From: Aquabacterium sp.
Lineage (GTDB): Bacteria > Pseudomonadota > Gammaproteobacteria > Burkholderiales > Burkholderiaceae_C
Assembly (NCBI RefSeq): GCF_014378415.1
Contig: NZ_JACMNS010000015.1
Location: 1-32,533 of the forward strand
DNA length: 32,533 bases
Direction: 5' to 3'
Part shown: positions 1 to 9,041 of the stretch, piece by piece
How positions within the stretch are numbered: position 1 is the first letter of the stretch
How the letters are laid out: the number at the start of each line of letters is the position of its first letter
Notes under the pieces: model-generated
The model's input: the letters and a program-made list of their open reading frames with translations, nothing else
What the model was told of the DNA's origin: nothing
Databases searched by the model: none
Translations under genes and position numbers: made by a program

Positions 1-519
1 GAGCGCGGCCCGCTGTGCCTGCCCACCGCCGTGTGGCGCGTGAACGACCACGTGCTCATCCACGGCTCCAACGGCAGCAAGATGATGAAGTCGCTGGCCC
101 AGGGCACGCCTGCCTGCCTGGCCATCACGCACCTGGATGGCCTGGTGATGGCGCGCTCGGCGTTTTCGCACTCCATGAACTTCAGGTCGGTGGTGGTGCA
201 TGGCGCTTTCGAGACCGTGCCCGACGACGACAAGGAGGAAGTCATGCATCGCCTGATGGACCACCTGGCCACGGGTCGCCGCCATGAAGCGCGGCCCCCT
301 GACCGCAACGAGTTGGCGGCCACCACGGTGCTGCGCATGCCCTTGTTCGAAGCCGCCGCCAAGATCCGCGCCTGGGGCCCGAAAGACAAGGACGAAGACC
401 TGGCTCTGCCAGTGTGGGCGGGCGTGCTGCCGTTCACGCAAACGCACTTGGCGCCGCAAGCAGAACCCGGCCACGGCGGCATCACGCCGGACTATGTGCG
501 TGACTGGGCGCCACGGTAA
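1..519 (+). CDS. Pyridoxamine 5'-phosphate oxidase-like / flavin-nucleotide-binding family protein (5' truncated by window edge)
   Basis: Frame 1 is open from base 1 (ERGPLCLPTAVWRVNDHVLIHGSNGSKMMKSLAQGTPACLAITHLDGLVMARSAFSHSMNFRSVVVHG...), a typical split-barrel flavin-binding pattern. Confidence 0.8.
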   Translation, partial: ERGPLCLPTAVWRVNDHVLIHGSNGSKMMKSLAQGTPACLAITHLDGLVMARSAFSHSMNFRSVVVHGAFETVPDDDKEEVMHRLMDHLATGRRHEARPPDRNELAATTVLRMPLFEAAAKIRAWGPKDKDEDLALPVWAGVLPFTQTHLAPQAEPGHGGITPDYVRDWAPR

Positions 520-526
520 GCGCCTG

Positions 527-1198
527 TCAAGGCAAGCGAATGGCCAGCTCGGCGGTCTCAGCCTGAGGCTGCCAGCCCCAGTCTGCCAGCAAGGGCGCCT
601 GCAAACGCAAACGCAGCGTCTCCACATTGGCCTCCTGGCCCACCATGCTGGGGTCGATGCGATTGGCCACCCAACCTGCCAGCGTGAGCCCGCGCGCCAG
701 GATGGCCTCTTGCGTCAGCAAGGCATGGTTGAGGCAACCCAGGCGCACACCTACCACCAGGATCACCGGCAAGCGCAACAGCACGGCCAGATCGGCGCTG
801 GTGGCGCTTTGGGCCTGGGTCTCCAGCAGCGGCACGATGAAACCACCCGCTCCTTCAACCACCACGGCATCGGCCTGCTGCCGCAAGGCATGAAAGCACG
901 CGGCAATGTGCTCGATGTCGATGTCAACGCCTTCATCACGCGCCGCGATGTGGGGCGACGCCGCCTGGCGCAACAAGTAGGGGTTGTCGTACAGCGCAGG
1001 CACTTGAATGTTGGACGCCGCGCGCAAGGCCAACACGTCTTCATTGGCCCATTCGCCGTGGACCCTCTCGGCGCCTGCGGCCACCGGTTTCATGCCAATC
1101 ACGCGCGCGTGCTGGCGTTGCAAGGCGTGCAGCAATGCGCAACTGGCGCGGGTCTTGCCCACGCCGGTGTCGGTGCCGGTGATAAAGAAAGCCGTCAT
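527..1198 (-). CDS. bioD: Dethiobiotin synthetase
   Basis: FFITGTDTGVGKTRASCALLHAL P-loop, KPVAAG, VVEGAGGFIVPL; start overlaps bioA stop. Confidence 0.93.
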   Translation of the reverse strand: MTAFFITGTDTGVGKTRASCALLHALQRQHARVIGMKPVAAGAERVHGEWANEDVLALRAASNIQVPALYDNPYLLRQAASPHIAARDEGVDIDIEHIAACFHALRQQADAVVVEGAGGFIVPLLETQAQSATSADLAVLLRLPVILVVGVRLGCLNHALLTQEAILARGLTLAGWVANRIDPSMVGQEANVETLRLRLQAPLLADWGWQPQAETAELAIRLP

Positions 1199-2568
1199 GC
1201 CAGGCGCTCACCGTGGCCGCTGGACGACCCCGGCAATTCAGCCGCCAACACCTGGTCCAGCGTGCGCAAAGTGCCCGCCACCAGGTGCTGCATGTCGGTC
1301 TCGGTCAGCACATACGGCGGCATGAAGTACAGCGAGTTGCCGATGGGCCGCAGCAGCAAGCCGTGGTCCAGGGCAGTGCGGTGAAAGCGCGCTGCAAACG
1401 TGGCGTCGGTCGTGTCGATGTCCCAGGCCCAGATCATGCCGATGTGGCGGTGCGCTGTCACGCGGGGATGGCGTGTGAGTGGCTCGGCCAGCGTTGACAA
1501 GCGCAAAGCCGTCGCGCGGTTGCGGGCCAACACATCCTCGTTGTCAAAGGTGTCCAGCACCGCCAAGGCAGCGCGGCACGCCAGCGGGTTGCCCGTGTAC
1601 GAATGCGAATGCAGAAAGCCATGCGCGGTGCGGTCATCCCAGAAGGCGGCGTAAACCTCGTCCGTGGTCAGCACCGCCGACAAGGGCAGCACGCCCCCCG
1701 TCAGGCCTTTGCTCAGGCAGATGAAATCGGGACGGATGGGCTGGCCATTCGCGTCCAGCGCCTGTTGGTGCGCGAACATCGTCCCGGTACGGCCAAAGCC
1801 CACGGCGATCTCATCCGCGATCAGGTGCACTTGGTGCTGCTTGCACAGGTCGCGCGCCGCGCTCAGGTAGGCGGGCGAGTAAATGCCCATGCCTGCGGCA
1901 CCTTGCACCAGGGGCTCCAGGATCAAGGCAGCGATCGATGCGTGATGCTCGGCCAGGTGGTCGGCCAACGCTTGCACGCAGGCTGCGGTGTGCTCATCAG
2001 CAGAGACACCCACCGCCGCATGCCGAAGGTCGGGCGAGGGCAAGGTGGCACTCAAGCGCAGCAAGGGCGCGTAGGCCTCGCGGAACAAGGGGATGTCGGT
2101 GACCGACAAGGCACCGGCGGTTTCACCGTGGTAGCCACCTTGCAGCCCGATGAAGCGGTGCTTGCCAGGCAGGCCACGGTTGCGCCAGCTGTGCGCACTC
2201 ATCTTCAAGGCGATCTCGGTGGCGCTGGCACCATCGCTGGCGTAGAAGGCATGGCCCAGTCCCGTCAAGGCGCCCAATCGCTCCGACAGTTCCACCACCG
2301 GCGCGTGCGTCAAGCCCGCCAGCATGGTGTGGTCCAACTGCGTGAGCTGGTCGGTGATGGCCTCCACGATGGGCGCGAAGCCGTGGCCAAACAGGTTGAC
2401 CCACCACGAGCTGACAGCGTCCAGGATGCGGTGGCCTTGGTCGTCGATCAACCACGGGCCTTCGCCACGCACGATGGCGCGCAGCGGGTGCTCCTCGTGC
2501 CCCTTCATCTGCGTGCAGGGGTGCCAAACCGCTTGGCGGCTGCGCTCGGCCAGGCTGCTGGTGGCCAT
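1195..2568 (-). CDS. bioA: Adenosylmethionine-8-amino-7-oxononanoate aminotransferase
   Basis: WHPCTQMKGHE, DAVSSWWVNLFGH, LIADEIAVGFGRTG, SKGLTGG; PLP class III aminotransferase. Start chosen at MATSSLAERS; the ORF is open up to 2619. Confidence 0.93.
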   Translation of the reverse strand: MATSSLAERSRQAVWHPCTQMKGHEEHPLRAIVRGEGPWLIDDQGHRILDAVSSWWVNLFGHGFAPIVEAITDQLTQLDHTMLAGLTHAPVVELSERLGALTGLGHAFYASDGASATEIALKMSAHSWRNRGLPGKHRFIGLQGGYHGETAGALSVTDIPLFREAYAPLLRLSATLPSPDLRHAAVGVSADEHTAACVQALADHLAEHHASIAALILEPLVQGAAGMGIYSPAYLSAARDLCKQHQVHLIADEIAVGFGRTGTMFAHQQALDANGQPIRPDFICLSKGLTGGVLPLSAVLTTDEVYAAFWDDRTAHGFLHSHSYTGNPLACRAALAVLDTFDNEDVLARNRATALRLSTLAEPLTRHPRVTAHRHIGMIWAWDIDTTDATFAARFHRTALDHGLLLRPIGNSLYFMPPYVLTETDMQHLVAGTLRTLDQVLAAELPGSSSGHGERLA

Positions 2569-2587
2569 CAAAGAGGCGCTGGCCACC

Positions 2588-2965
2588 TCAGGCCTGGGGT
2601 CGGTAAACGCAGCGATCACCCGCCGCCCGGGACACGCTCACCATGCTCACCTCCACCTGGGCAATGCGGGCACGCACCTGGTCGAAGATGAACACGCAGA
2701 GGTTTTCCAGCGTGGGCGTGCCCAGGCCGGGCACCTCGTCCAACAGGTGGTGGTCCAGCTGGCTGCGCACTTCGGCCAAGGCGGCGCGCAGCAGGGACAA
2801 GTCCATCACCATGCCGGTATCAAGCGAACAAGGCCCGCGCACGGCGACCTCGGCGGTGTAGGTGTGCCCATGGATGCGGCGGCTGCCTGCCGCCTCTTCA
2901 GGTGACACGTGGCGCTTGAGCGTGTGGGCCGCGTCAAAGGTGAAAGTCTGGCTCAGTTCAAACAT
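2588..2965 (-). CDS. queD: 6-carboxytetrahydropterin synthase / PTPS family protein (QueD-like)
   Basis: MFELSQTFTFDAAHTL...RRIHGHTY...LDHHLLDEVPGLGTPTLENL; adjacent to queE. The usual Cys upstream of HGH is absent (see findings). Confidence 0.85.
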   Translation of the reverse strand: MFELSQTFTFDAAHTLKRHVSPEEAAGSRRIHGHTYTAEVAVRGPCSLDTGMVMDLSLLRAALAEVRSQLDHHLLDEVPGLGTPTLENLCVFIFDQVRARIAQVEVSMVSVSRAAGDRCVYRPQA

Positions 2966-2979
2966 GCAATTTTTTCCCG

Positions 2980-3642
2980 TCAACGGATGCCCAAGGTCTT
3001 GTGGGTCTGCACGCTGAGCATCCAGCGTGGGTTGTCCAGGCACCATTGCACCGCCCATTCCATCGCCGAGCGGCGGGCCATGGGTTGTGCGCTGTCCATG
3101 GCCTGCACCCGGCGCTGCTCAAAGTCCAGGGCTTCCATGGCTTTCAGGTCCGCCGTGCTGAACCCGCTTTGGGGCACGACTACTTTAAGCTCGTGCCCAC
3201 TTTTTTGCACCAAGACCGACCCGGCCTTGGGGCTCACGCAGATCCAGTCCAGCCCGGCCGGCGCGGCGATCGTGCCATTGGTCTCAACCGCGATCATGAA
3301 GCCTTGCGCGTGCAGGGCGTCGATCAATTCAGGATCGACCTGCAGCAAAGGCTCCCCCCCGGTCAGCACCACGAAGCGTCGGTCATCGGCGGCGTCAAGG
3401 CCCTGAGGCCAGAAAGACGCGATGCGCTCAGCCAACTGCCCGGCCGTTGCAAACTTGCCCCCACCCAAACCATCGGTGCCCACGAATTCGGTGTCGCAAA
3501 ACTGGCAGACGGCCTGTGCCCGGTCGGCTTCGCGGCCCGTCCACAGGTTGCAACCGGCAAAGCGGCAAAACACCGCCGGGCGTCCGGCATGGGTGCCCTC
3601 GCCTTGCAGGGTGTAGAACATTTCCTTGATGCTGTAACTCAT
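2980..3642 (-). CDS. queE: 7-carboxy-7-deazaguanine synthase (radical SAM)
   Basis: MSYSIKEMFYTLQGEGTHAGRPAVFCRFAGCNLW...CQFCDTEFVGTDG; CX14CX2C cluster motif, VLTGGEPLLQ. Confidence 0.93.
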   Translation of the reverse strand: MSYSIKEMFYTLQGEGTHAGRPAVFCRFAGCNLWTGREADRAQAVCQFCDTEFVGTDGLGGGKFATAGQLAERIASFWPQGLDAADDRRFVVLTGGEPLLQVDPELIDALHAQGFMIAVETNGTIAAPAGLDWICVSPKAGSVLVQKSGHELKVVVPQSGFSTADLKAMEALDFEQRRVQAMDSAQPMARRSAMEWAVQWCLDNPRWMLSVQTHKTLGIR

Positions 3643-3646
3643 GGTC

Positions 3647-3916
3647 TCAACGCAATCCTGTCCACCAGACGGTGAGGCTCGACGCCAGCACCAAGGCGGC
3701 GTACGTGGCCATGGCGCCGTCGCGCCCCAACACAATCAGCCCGGCAATCAGCACCAGGGCATTGACCCCTGCCACCCATTTCACCTGGCGTGCAAAACCT
3801 GCAGGCTTGAGCGCACGCCACCACACCAGGCGAGCCAAAGCGGGTAAAAGCAAGCCCATGCCCAATGCTGGCAGGAAAAAATTCACCATGTGGATCAAAG
3901 CATCCAGCAAGCCCAT
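3647..3916 (-). CDS. Small hydrophobic (multi-TM) hypothetical protein
   Basis: MGLLDALIHMVNFFLPALGMGLLLPALARLVWWRALKPAGFARQVKWVAGVNALVLIAGLIVLGRDGAMATYAALVLASSLTVWWTGLR; hydrophobic segments; 4 bp before the queE start on the same strand. Confidence 0.65.
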   Translation of the reverse strand: MGLLDALIHMVNFFLPALGMGLLLPALARLVWWRALKPAGFARQVKWVAGVNALVLIAGLIVLGRDGAMATYAALVLASSLTVWWTGLR

Positions 3917-3951
3917 TGAACACCTTTGCAACATCAAAAAAGCCTCGATTT

Positions 3952-3957
3952 TATAAT
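3952..3957 (+). promoter_or_regulatory. Perfect -10 hexamer (TATAAT) immediately upstream of hemA
   Basis: gattTTATAATcgccgcatATG; -10 ends 8 nt before the hemA ATG; only a weakly spaced TTGCAA (3926-3931) as -35 candidate. Confidence 0.55.
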
Positions 3958-3965
3958 CGCCGCAT

Positions 3966-5288
3966 ATGACCGTCCTGACCCTGGGTTTGAACCACACCAC
4001 CGCCGCCGTCGATTTGCGGGGTCGGTTCGCATTTGCCGTCGACCAATTGGCCCCGGCTTTGCAGGTATTGCATGCCCGTTTGACCGGTGTGCAGCAGTCG
4101 TCCGCCCCACCAGAAGTGGCATTGCTGTCCACCTGCAACCGCACCGAACTTTATTGCGCATTGGGCAGCAACTTGGGCGGCCGGGCCAGCCATTTGCAAC
4201 ACACCGCCCTCGACTGGCTGGCCAACACCGGCGGCGTGGGCCACGACGAACTGCTGCGCCACACCTACGTGCTCGAAGGCGGCGCGGCAGCACGCCACGC
4301 CTTCCGTGTCGCCAGCGGACTCGACTCCATGGTGCTGGGCGAACCACAAATCCTCGGCCAGATGAAGCAGGCCGTGCGCGAGGCCGATGCCGCCGGCACC
4401 CTGGGCACCACCTTGCACCAGTTGTTCCAACGCTCCTTCGCCGTGGCCAAGGAAGTGCGCACGTCAACTGAGATCGGCGCCCACTCCATCAGCATGGCCG
4501 CCGCCGCCGTGCGCCTGGCCGGCCAGCTGTTCGAAGACCTGGGCAAGACCAAGATCCTTTTCGTCGGCGCTGGCGAGATGATCGAACTCACCGCCACGCA
4601 CTTCGCCGGCAAGGCCCCGCGCGGCATGGCCGTGGCCAACCGCACCCTGGAGCGCGGCGAAAAGTTGGCCAACCACCTGGGCGCGCAGGCCCTGCGCCTG
4701 GCCGACCTGCCCGATCGCCTGCACGAGTTCGACATCGTCGTCTCCTGCACCGCCAGTTCGCTGCCCATCATCGGCCTGGGCGCGGTCGAAAGGGCATTGA
4801 AAGCCCGCAAACGCCGCCCCATCTTCATGGTGGACCTGGCCGTGCCGCGCGACATCGAACCCGAAGTCGCCGAACTGGACGACGTCTACCTGTACACCGT
4901 CGATGACCTGAGCGCCCTGGTGCAAACCGCCAGTGAAAAGCGCCTGGCCGCCGTCACCCAGGCCGAAGCCATCATCGAGACCGGTGTGCAAGGCTTTGTC
5001 CACTGGCTGGACCAGCGCACCAGCGTGCCCCTGATCCAGGCCCTCAATTCGCAAGCCGATGCCTGGCGCACCGCCGAGATCGCCCGCGCCCGCAAAATGA
5101 TCGCCAAAGGCGAGGACATCGAAGCCGTGCTCGACACACTCTCAAGAGGATTGACCCAGAAAATGCTGCATGGCGCCATGGCCGAACTGCACAGTGCCGA
5201 CCCCCAGCAAAGGCCGCAAGTGGCCGCCTCGCTGGCACGCCTGTTTTTGCGCGGCGACGTGAATCCGGTCAAGAAGGATCAGCCGTGA
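3966..5288 (+). CDS. hemA: Glutamyl-tRNA reductase
   Basis: [57 protein letters not shown]. Confidence 0.97.
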   Translation: MTVLTLGLNHTTAAVDLRGRFAFAVDQLAPALQVLHARLTGVQQSSAPPEVALLSTCNRTELYCALGSNLGGRASHLQHTALDWLANTGGVGHDELLRHTYVLEGGAAARHAFRVASGLDSMVLGEPQILGQMKQAVREADAAGTLGTTLHQLFQRSFAVAKEVRTSTEIGAHSISMAAAAVRLAGQLFEDLGKTKILFVGAGEMIELTATHFAGKAPRGMAVANRTLERGEKLANHLGAQALRLADLPDRLHEFDIVVSCTASSLPIIGLGAVERALKARKRRPIFMVDLAVPRDIEPEVAELDDVYLYTVDDLSALVQTASEKRLAAVTQAEAIIETGVQGFVHWLDQRTSVPLIQALNSQADAWRTAEIARARKMIAKGEDIEAVLDTLSRGLTQKMLHGAMAELHSADPQQRPQVAASLARLFLRGDVNPVKKDQP

Positions 5289-6394
5289 GCGGCCTGGCGC
5301 CCTCACTGGCCTCCTCCCTCGAACGCCTGGCCCTTCGCCTTCGCGAGCTGGACGCCGCCCTGTCCGACCCTGCGATCGCCGCCGACAACAAACGCTACCG
5401 CGAACTCTCGCGCGAACACGCCGAGGTCAGCCGCGTTTGCAACATGGCCCAGCGCCACGCCCAGCGCAGCGACGACCTGGCCACCGCCCGCCAGATGCTG
5501 ATTGATTCAGCCAACGACGCCGACATGCGCGCCATGGCGCAAGAAGAAATCACCCAGGCCGAAGCCGACATCGCCCGCGTCGAAAGTGAGCTGCAAACCG
5601 CCCTGTTGCCCAAAGACCCCGACGACGCCCGCAACGCCTTCGTCGAAATCCGCGCTGGTACCGGCGGCGACGAATCGGCCCTGTTCGCCGGCGATTTAAC
5701 CCGCATGTACACCCGCCACGCCGAGCGCCAAGGCTGGCGCTGCGAGGTCATGTCGGCCAGCGAATCCGACCTGGGCGGCTACAAGGAAATCGTCCTTCGC
5801 TTCGAAGGCCCTGGGGTTTATGGCCAACTCAAGTTCGAATCCGGCGGCCACCGCGTGCAACGCGTGCCCGCCACCGAAACGCAAGGCCGCATCCATACCA
5901 GCGCCTGCACCGTGGCCGTGCTGCCCGAGCCCGACGAAGCCGAAGAGATCACCATCAACCCGGCCGACCTGCGCATCGACACCTACCGGGCCAGCGGTGC
6001 TGGCGGCCAGCACATCAACAAGACCGATTCGGCCGTGCGCGTCACCCACCTCCCCACCGGCATCGTCGCCGAATGCCAGGACGACCGCAGCCAGCACCGC
6101 AACAAGGCCAAGGCCCTGGCCGTGCTCAGCGCCCGCATCAATGACCGCGAACGCATCGAGCGCCAGGCCAAGGAAGCCGCCACCCGCAAAGGCCTGGTCG
6201 GTACCGGCGACCGCTCCGACCGCATCCGCACCTACAACTTCCCGCAAGGCCGCTTCACCGACCACCGCATCAACCTCACCCTCTACAAGCTGCTGACCAT
6301 CATGGAAGGCGACCTGGACGACGTCACCGCCGCCCTGGTCACCGCCCAGGCCGCCGAGCAACTGGCCGAGCTGGAAGCCGCCACCGGTGTCTGA
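5285..6394 (+). CDS. prfA: Peptide chain release factor 1 (GTG start overlapping hemA stop)
   Basis: [23 protein letters not shown] (GGQ domain region), [31 protein letters not shown]. Confidence 0.97.
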   Translation: MSGLAPSLASSLERLALRLRELDAALSDPAIAADNKRYRELSREHAEVSRVCNMAQRHAQRSDDLATARQMLIDSANDADMRAMAQEEITQAEADIARVESELQTALLPKDPDDARNAFVEIRAGTGGDESALFAGDLTRMYTRHAERQGWRCEVMSASESDLGGYKEIVLRFEGPGVYGQLKFESGGHRVQRVPATETQGRIHTSACTVAVLPEPDEAEEITINPADLRIDTYRASGAGGQHINKTDSAVRVTHLPTGIVAECQDDRSQHRNKAKALAVLSARINDRERIERQAKEAATRKGLVGTGDRSDRIRTYNFPQGRFTDHRINLTLYKLLTIMEGDLDDVTAALVTAQAAEQLAELEAATGV

Positions 6395-7217
6395 GCCTCT
6401 GCCCACCACCACCGTGGCAGCGGCCTTGCAGCAAGCCCGCCAGCTTGGCCTAGACCGCCTGGATGCCCAGATCCTGCTGAGCACCGCCTTGCAGCGCCCG
6501 CGCAGCTGGCTGCTGTCCCATGACCAGGACGCCTTGCCTCCCGAGCTCGCTGATCAGTTCATGGCCTGGGCCCAGCGCCGCGCCCAAGGCGAGCCCCTGG
6601 CTTACCTGCTGGGCGACAAGGAGTTCTACGGCCTGACCTTGCGCGTCAGCCCCGACGTGCTCATCCCCCGGCCTGACACCGAAACCCTGGTCGATTGGGC
6701 TTTGGCTCTCATCCCCACTGAGCCAGGCTTCAAGGTGCTGGACCTGGGCACCGGCAGTGGCGCCATCGCCCTGGCCTTGCAGCACCAACGCCTCCAGGCC
6801 CAAGTCACCGCCGTGGACGCCTGCCCGGCCGCCCTGGCCATCGCGCAAGCCAACGCCCAGCAATTGGCCTTGCCCGTGGAAAACCTGCAGGGATCGTGGT
6901 TCGAACCCTTGGCCGGACGCCACTTCGACCTCATCGTCAGCAACCCGCCCTACATCGCTGAAAACGACGAGCACATGCCGGCTTTGCGCTTTGAGCCGGA
7001 GCAAGCGCTCACATCGGGCGTTGATGGCCTGGATGATCTGCGCCTGATCATTGCAAAGGCCCCGCTTCACCTCAACGCTGGCGGCTGGCTGCTGCTGGAG
7101 CATGGCCACGACCAGGCCGCCGCCGTGTCCAGCCTTTTGAAAATGCATGGATTCGGACAAGTCAGCACCCGGCTCGACCTGGGCGGTAACCCGCGGTGCA
7201 CCGGCGGGAAGACTTAG
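6387..7217 (+). CDS. prmC: Peptide chain release factor N5-glutamine methyltransferase (GTG start)
   Basis: [42 protein letters not shown] motif (NPPY). Confidence 0.96.
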   Translation: MSEPLPTTTVAAALQQARQLGLDRLDAQILLSTALQRPRSWLLSHDQDALPPELADQFMAWAQRRAQGEPLAYLLGDKEFYGLTLRVSPDVLIPRPDTETLVDWALALIPTEPGFKVLDLGTGSGAIALALQHQRLQAQVTAVDACPAALAIAQANAQQLALPVENLQGSWFEPLAGRHFDLIVSNPPYIAENDEHMPALRFEPEQALTSGVDGLDDLRLIIAKAPLHLNAGGWLLLEHGHDQAAAVSSLLKMHGFGQVSTRLDLGGNPRCTGGKT

Positions 7218-7318
7218 CAAATTCACGTCACCTTGTAAATTGGTGGTACGAACGCTAACAACTCTATTCCACAAAACAAGCCGAGCGGCGTAGCATCAAA
7301 TCGTTCTTCAGGAGCTTT

Positions 7319-8017
7319 TTGATGTTCCGTCTAGCCCCGCACCACCTTCGCCGCTGCCTCTTCACCGCTTGCGCTTTGGCAGTTTCAATTGCGCACGCGC
7401 AAATGGTGCCGCTGCCGCAGCATTTGCTCCGCTCGGCCACGGCGCTTGACCACGGCAAGGGCCTGAGCCTGAACGGACAGCAATTCTGGCCTCACTGGGA
7501 AGGCCGCATTGGCGTGGTCGTGGACCGCGCCTACGACCCCCTCAAAGACTCTTTCGTGCTTGCGCAGCCCGTGCCTTCCAGCGGCTTGAGCCTGCGCAGC
7601 GCCCATGTGTTGTCTGACTATTACTTTTCAGGTGGTTTTCGCGCCACGGTTGGCTTGGTGCGCGGCTCGGTCACCCAGTCCTCCTGGTCAAACAGCAACG
7701 ACGACACCATCGGCAGCGGCCTGAACCTGAGCCTCCAACGCATCGACAACCTGAATCTCGGCGATCCCAGAGGTCAGTCTTTTGATGGCGAAAACCGCAC
7801 CCTGCCCTATGTGGGCGCCGGTTATGCCGCCAGCCTGGGTGGCACCGGCAGAGAAAGCATGTGGCGCTTCAACGCCGATCTGGGCATCATTTCGGTCAAC
7901 TCCAACAACATTGGCCGCATCTCGCGCGCGCTGCAAGGCGAAGCTGGCCTGGACGAAATCGTCCGCGACCTGCGCCTGCGCCCCGTCATCAAGGTCTCTG
8001 TTCGCTATGCGTTCTGA
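7319..8017 (+). CDS. Putative outer-membrane beta-barrel protein with signal peptide
   Basis: N-terminal signal peptide (FTACALAVSIAHAQ), alternating hydrophobic strands, terminal ...IKVSVRYAF with C-terminal Phe typical of Bam substrates; SD AGGAG at about 7310. Confidence 0.7.
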   Translation: MMFRLAPHHLRRCLFTACALAVSIAHAQMVPLPQHLLRSATALDHGKGLSLNGQQFWPHWEGRIGVVVDRAYDPLKDSFVLAQPVPSSGLSLRSAHVLSDYYFSGGFRATVGLVRGSVTQSSWSNSNDDTIGSGLNLSLQRIDNLNLGDPRGQSFDGENRTLPYVGAGYAASLGGTGRESMWRFNADLGIISVNSNNIGRISRALQGEAGLDEIVRDLRLRPVIKVSVRYAF

Positions 8018-8077
8018 ATTTCCCAAGGCCTGATATAAACAGGGCCTTGTTCCCAATTCAGCCAAGTGCAAATTCCC

Positions 8078-8395
8078 ATGAGCGACGTTCAACAACGCAT
8101 TGACTCCCTGGTCAAAGGCCACCGTGTGGTGCTGTTCATGAAAGGCACCGCCCAGTTCCCGCAATGCGGTTTTTCAGGGCGTGCCATTCAGATTCTCAAA
8201 TCCTGCGGCGTGACCGACCTGCAAACCGTCAACGTCCTGGAAGACGACGGCATCCGCCAAGGCATCAAAGACTACGCCAACTGGCCCACCATCCCCCAGC
8301 TGTACGTGGGCGGCGAGTTCATCGGCGGCTCGGACATCATGGTGGAGATGTACCAGGCCGGCGAGCTTCAACAGGTCGTGACCCCAGGCCAGTGA
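8078..8395 (+). CDS. grxD: Monothiol glutaredoxin, Grx4 family
   Basis: MSDVQQRIDSLVKGHRVVLFMKGTAQFPQCGFSGRAIQIL; CGFS motif; WPTIPQLYVGGEFIGGSDI. Confidence 0.96.
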   Translation: MSDVQQRIDSLVKGHRVVLFMKGTAQFPQCGFSGRAIQILKSCGVTDLQTVNVLEDDGIRQGIKDYANWPTIPQLYVGGEFIGGSDIMVEMYQAGELQQVVTPGQ

Positions 8396-8970
8396 GCCCA
8401 GCCAGCACACCTCGCCGGTTGATCGTTGGCATCACCGGTGCCAGCGGTGCCGTCTACGGCGTGCGCTTGTTGGAGCGTGCCCGGACGCTGGGGGTGCAAA
8501 CCCACCTGGTCGCCACCTCAGCCGGCATCCTGAACGTGCACCACGAATTGGGGCTGAACCGGGCCACGCTGGAGTCCCTGGCCGATCACGCGCACTCCCC
8601 TGGCGACATCGGCGCCTGCATTGCCAGCGGCAGTTTCAGCACCGACGCCATGGTGGTGGCACCCTGCTCCATGAAGACACTGGCCGCCGTGGCACATGGC
8701 CTGGGCGACAACCTCCTGACCCGCGCCGCCGACGTCACCTTGAAAGAGCGCCGCCGCCTGATCCTGATGGTGCGTGAAACGCCCTTTAACCTGGCCCACC
8801 TGCGCAACATGACCGCCGTCACCGAAATGGGCGGCATCATCTTTCCGCCTTTGCCGGCTTTCTACCACCGCCCGCAAAGCATTGACGAGTTGGTCAATGA
8901 CACGGTTGAGCGTGTGCTGAGCACCGCAGGCATCGCCTCTGCGCAACCCCAGGAGTGGCGCGGCTTGTAG
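8392..8970 (+). CDS. ubiX: Flavin prenyltransferase UbiX (GTG start overlapping grxD stop)
   Basis: RRLIVGITGASGAVYGVRLLERA, APCSMKTLAAVAHGLGDNLLTRAADVTLKERRRLILMVRETPF. Confidence 0.95.
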   Translation: MSPASTPRRLIVGITGASGAVYGVRLLERARTLGVQTHLVATSAGILNVHHELGLNRATLESLADHAHSPGDIGACIASGSFSTDAMVVAPCSMKTLAAVAHGLGDNLLTRAADVTLKERRRLILMVRETPFNLAHLRNMTAVTEMGGIIFPPLPAFYHRPQSIDELVNDTVERVLSTAGIASAQPQEWRGL

Positions 8971-9041
8971 GGCATTGCCGGGCATTGACGTACCCCGGTT
9001 TTCCCGCATGATGGAGTCCATTCACACAAGGAGGACGCCCG

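Noticed and set aside
284-2691. 366-aa and 362-aa plus-strand ORFs opposite bioD/bioA
   Set aside because: Antisense shadow ORFs; low-complexity translation and overlap with conserved biotin genes.
2980-3642. Unusual CX14CX2C radical-SAM cluster motif in QueE
   Set aside because: This spacing is already established for Burkholderia-type QueE, so it is expected rather than novel.
8970-9000. Short direct repeat GGGCATTG(C/A) after ubiX
   Set aside because: Two imperfect 8-9 nt copies only; no supporting structure.
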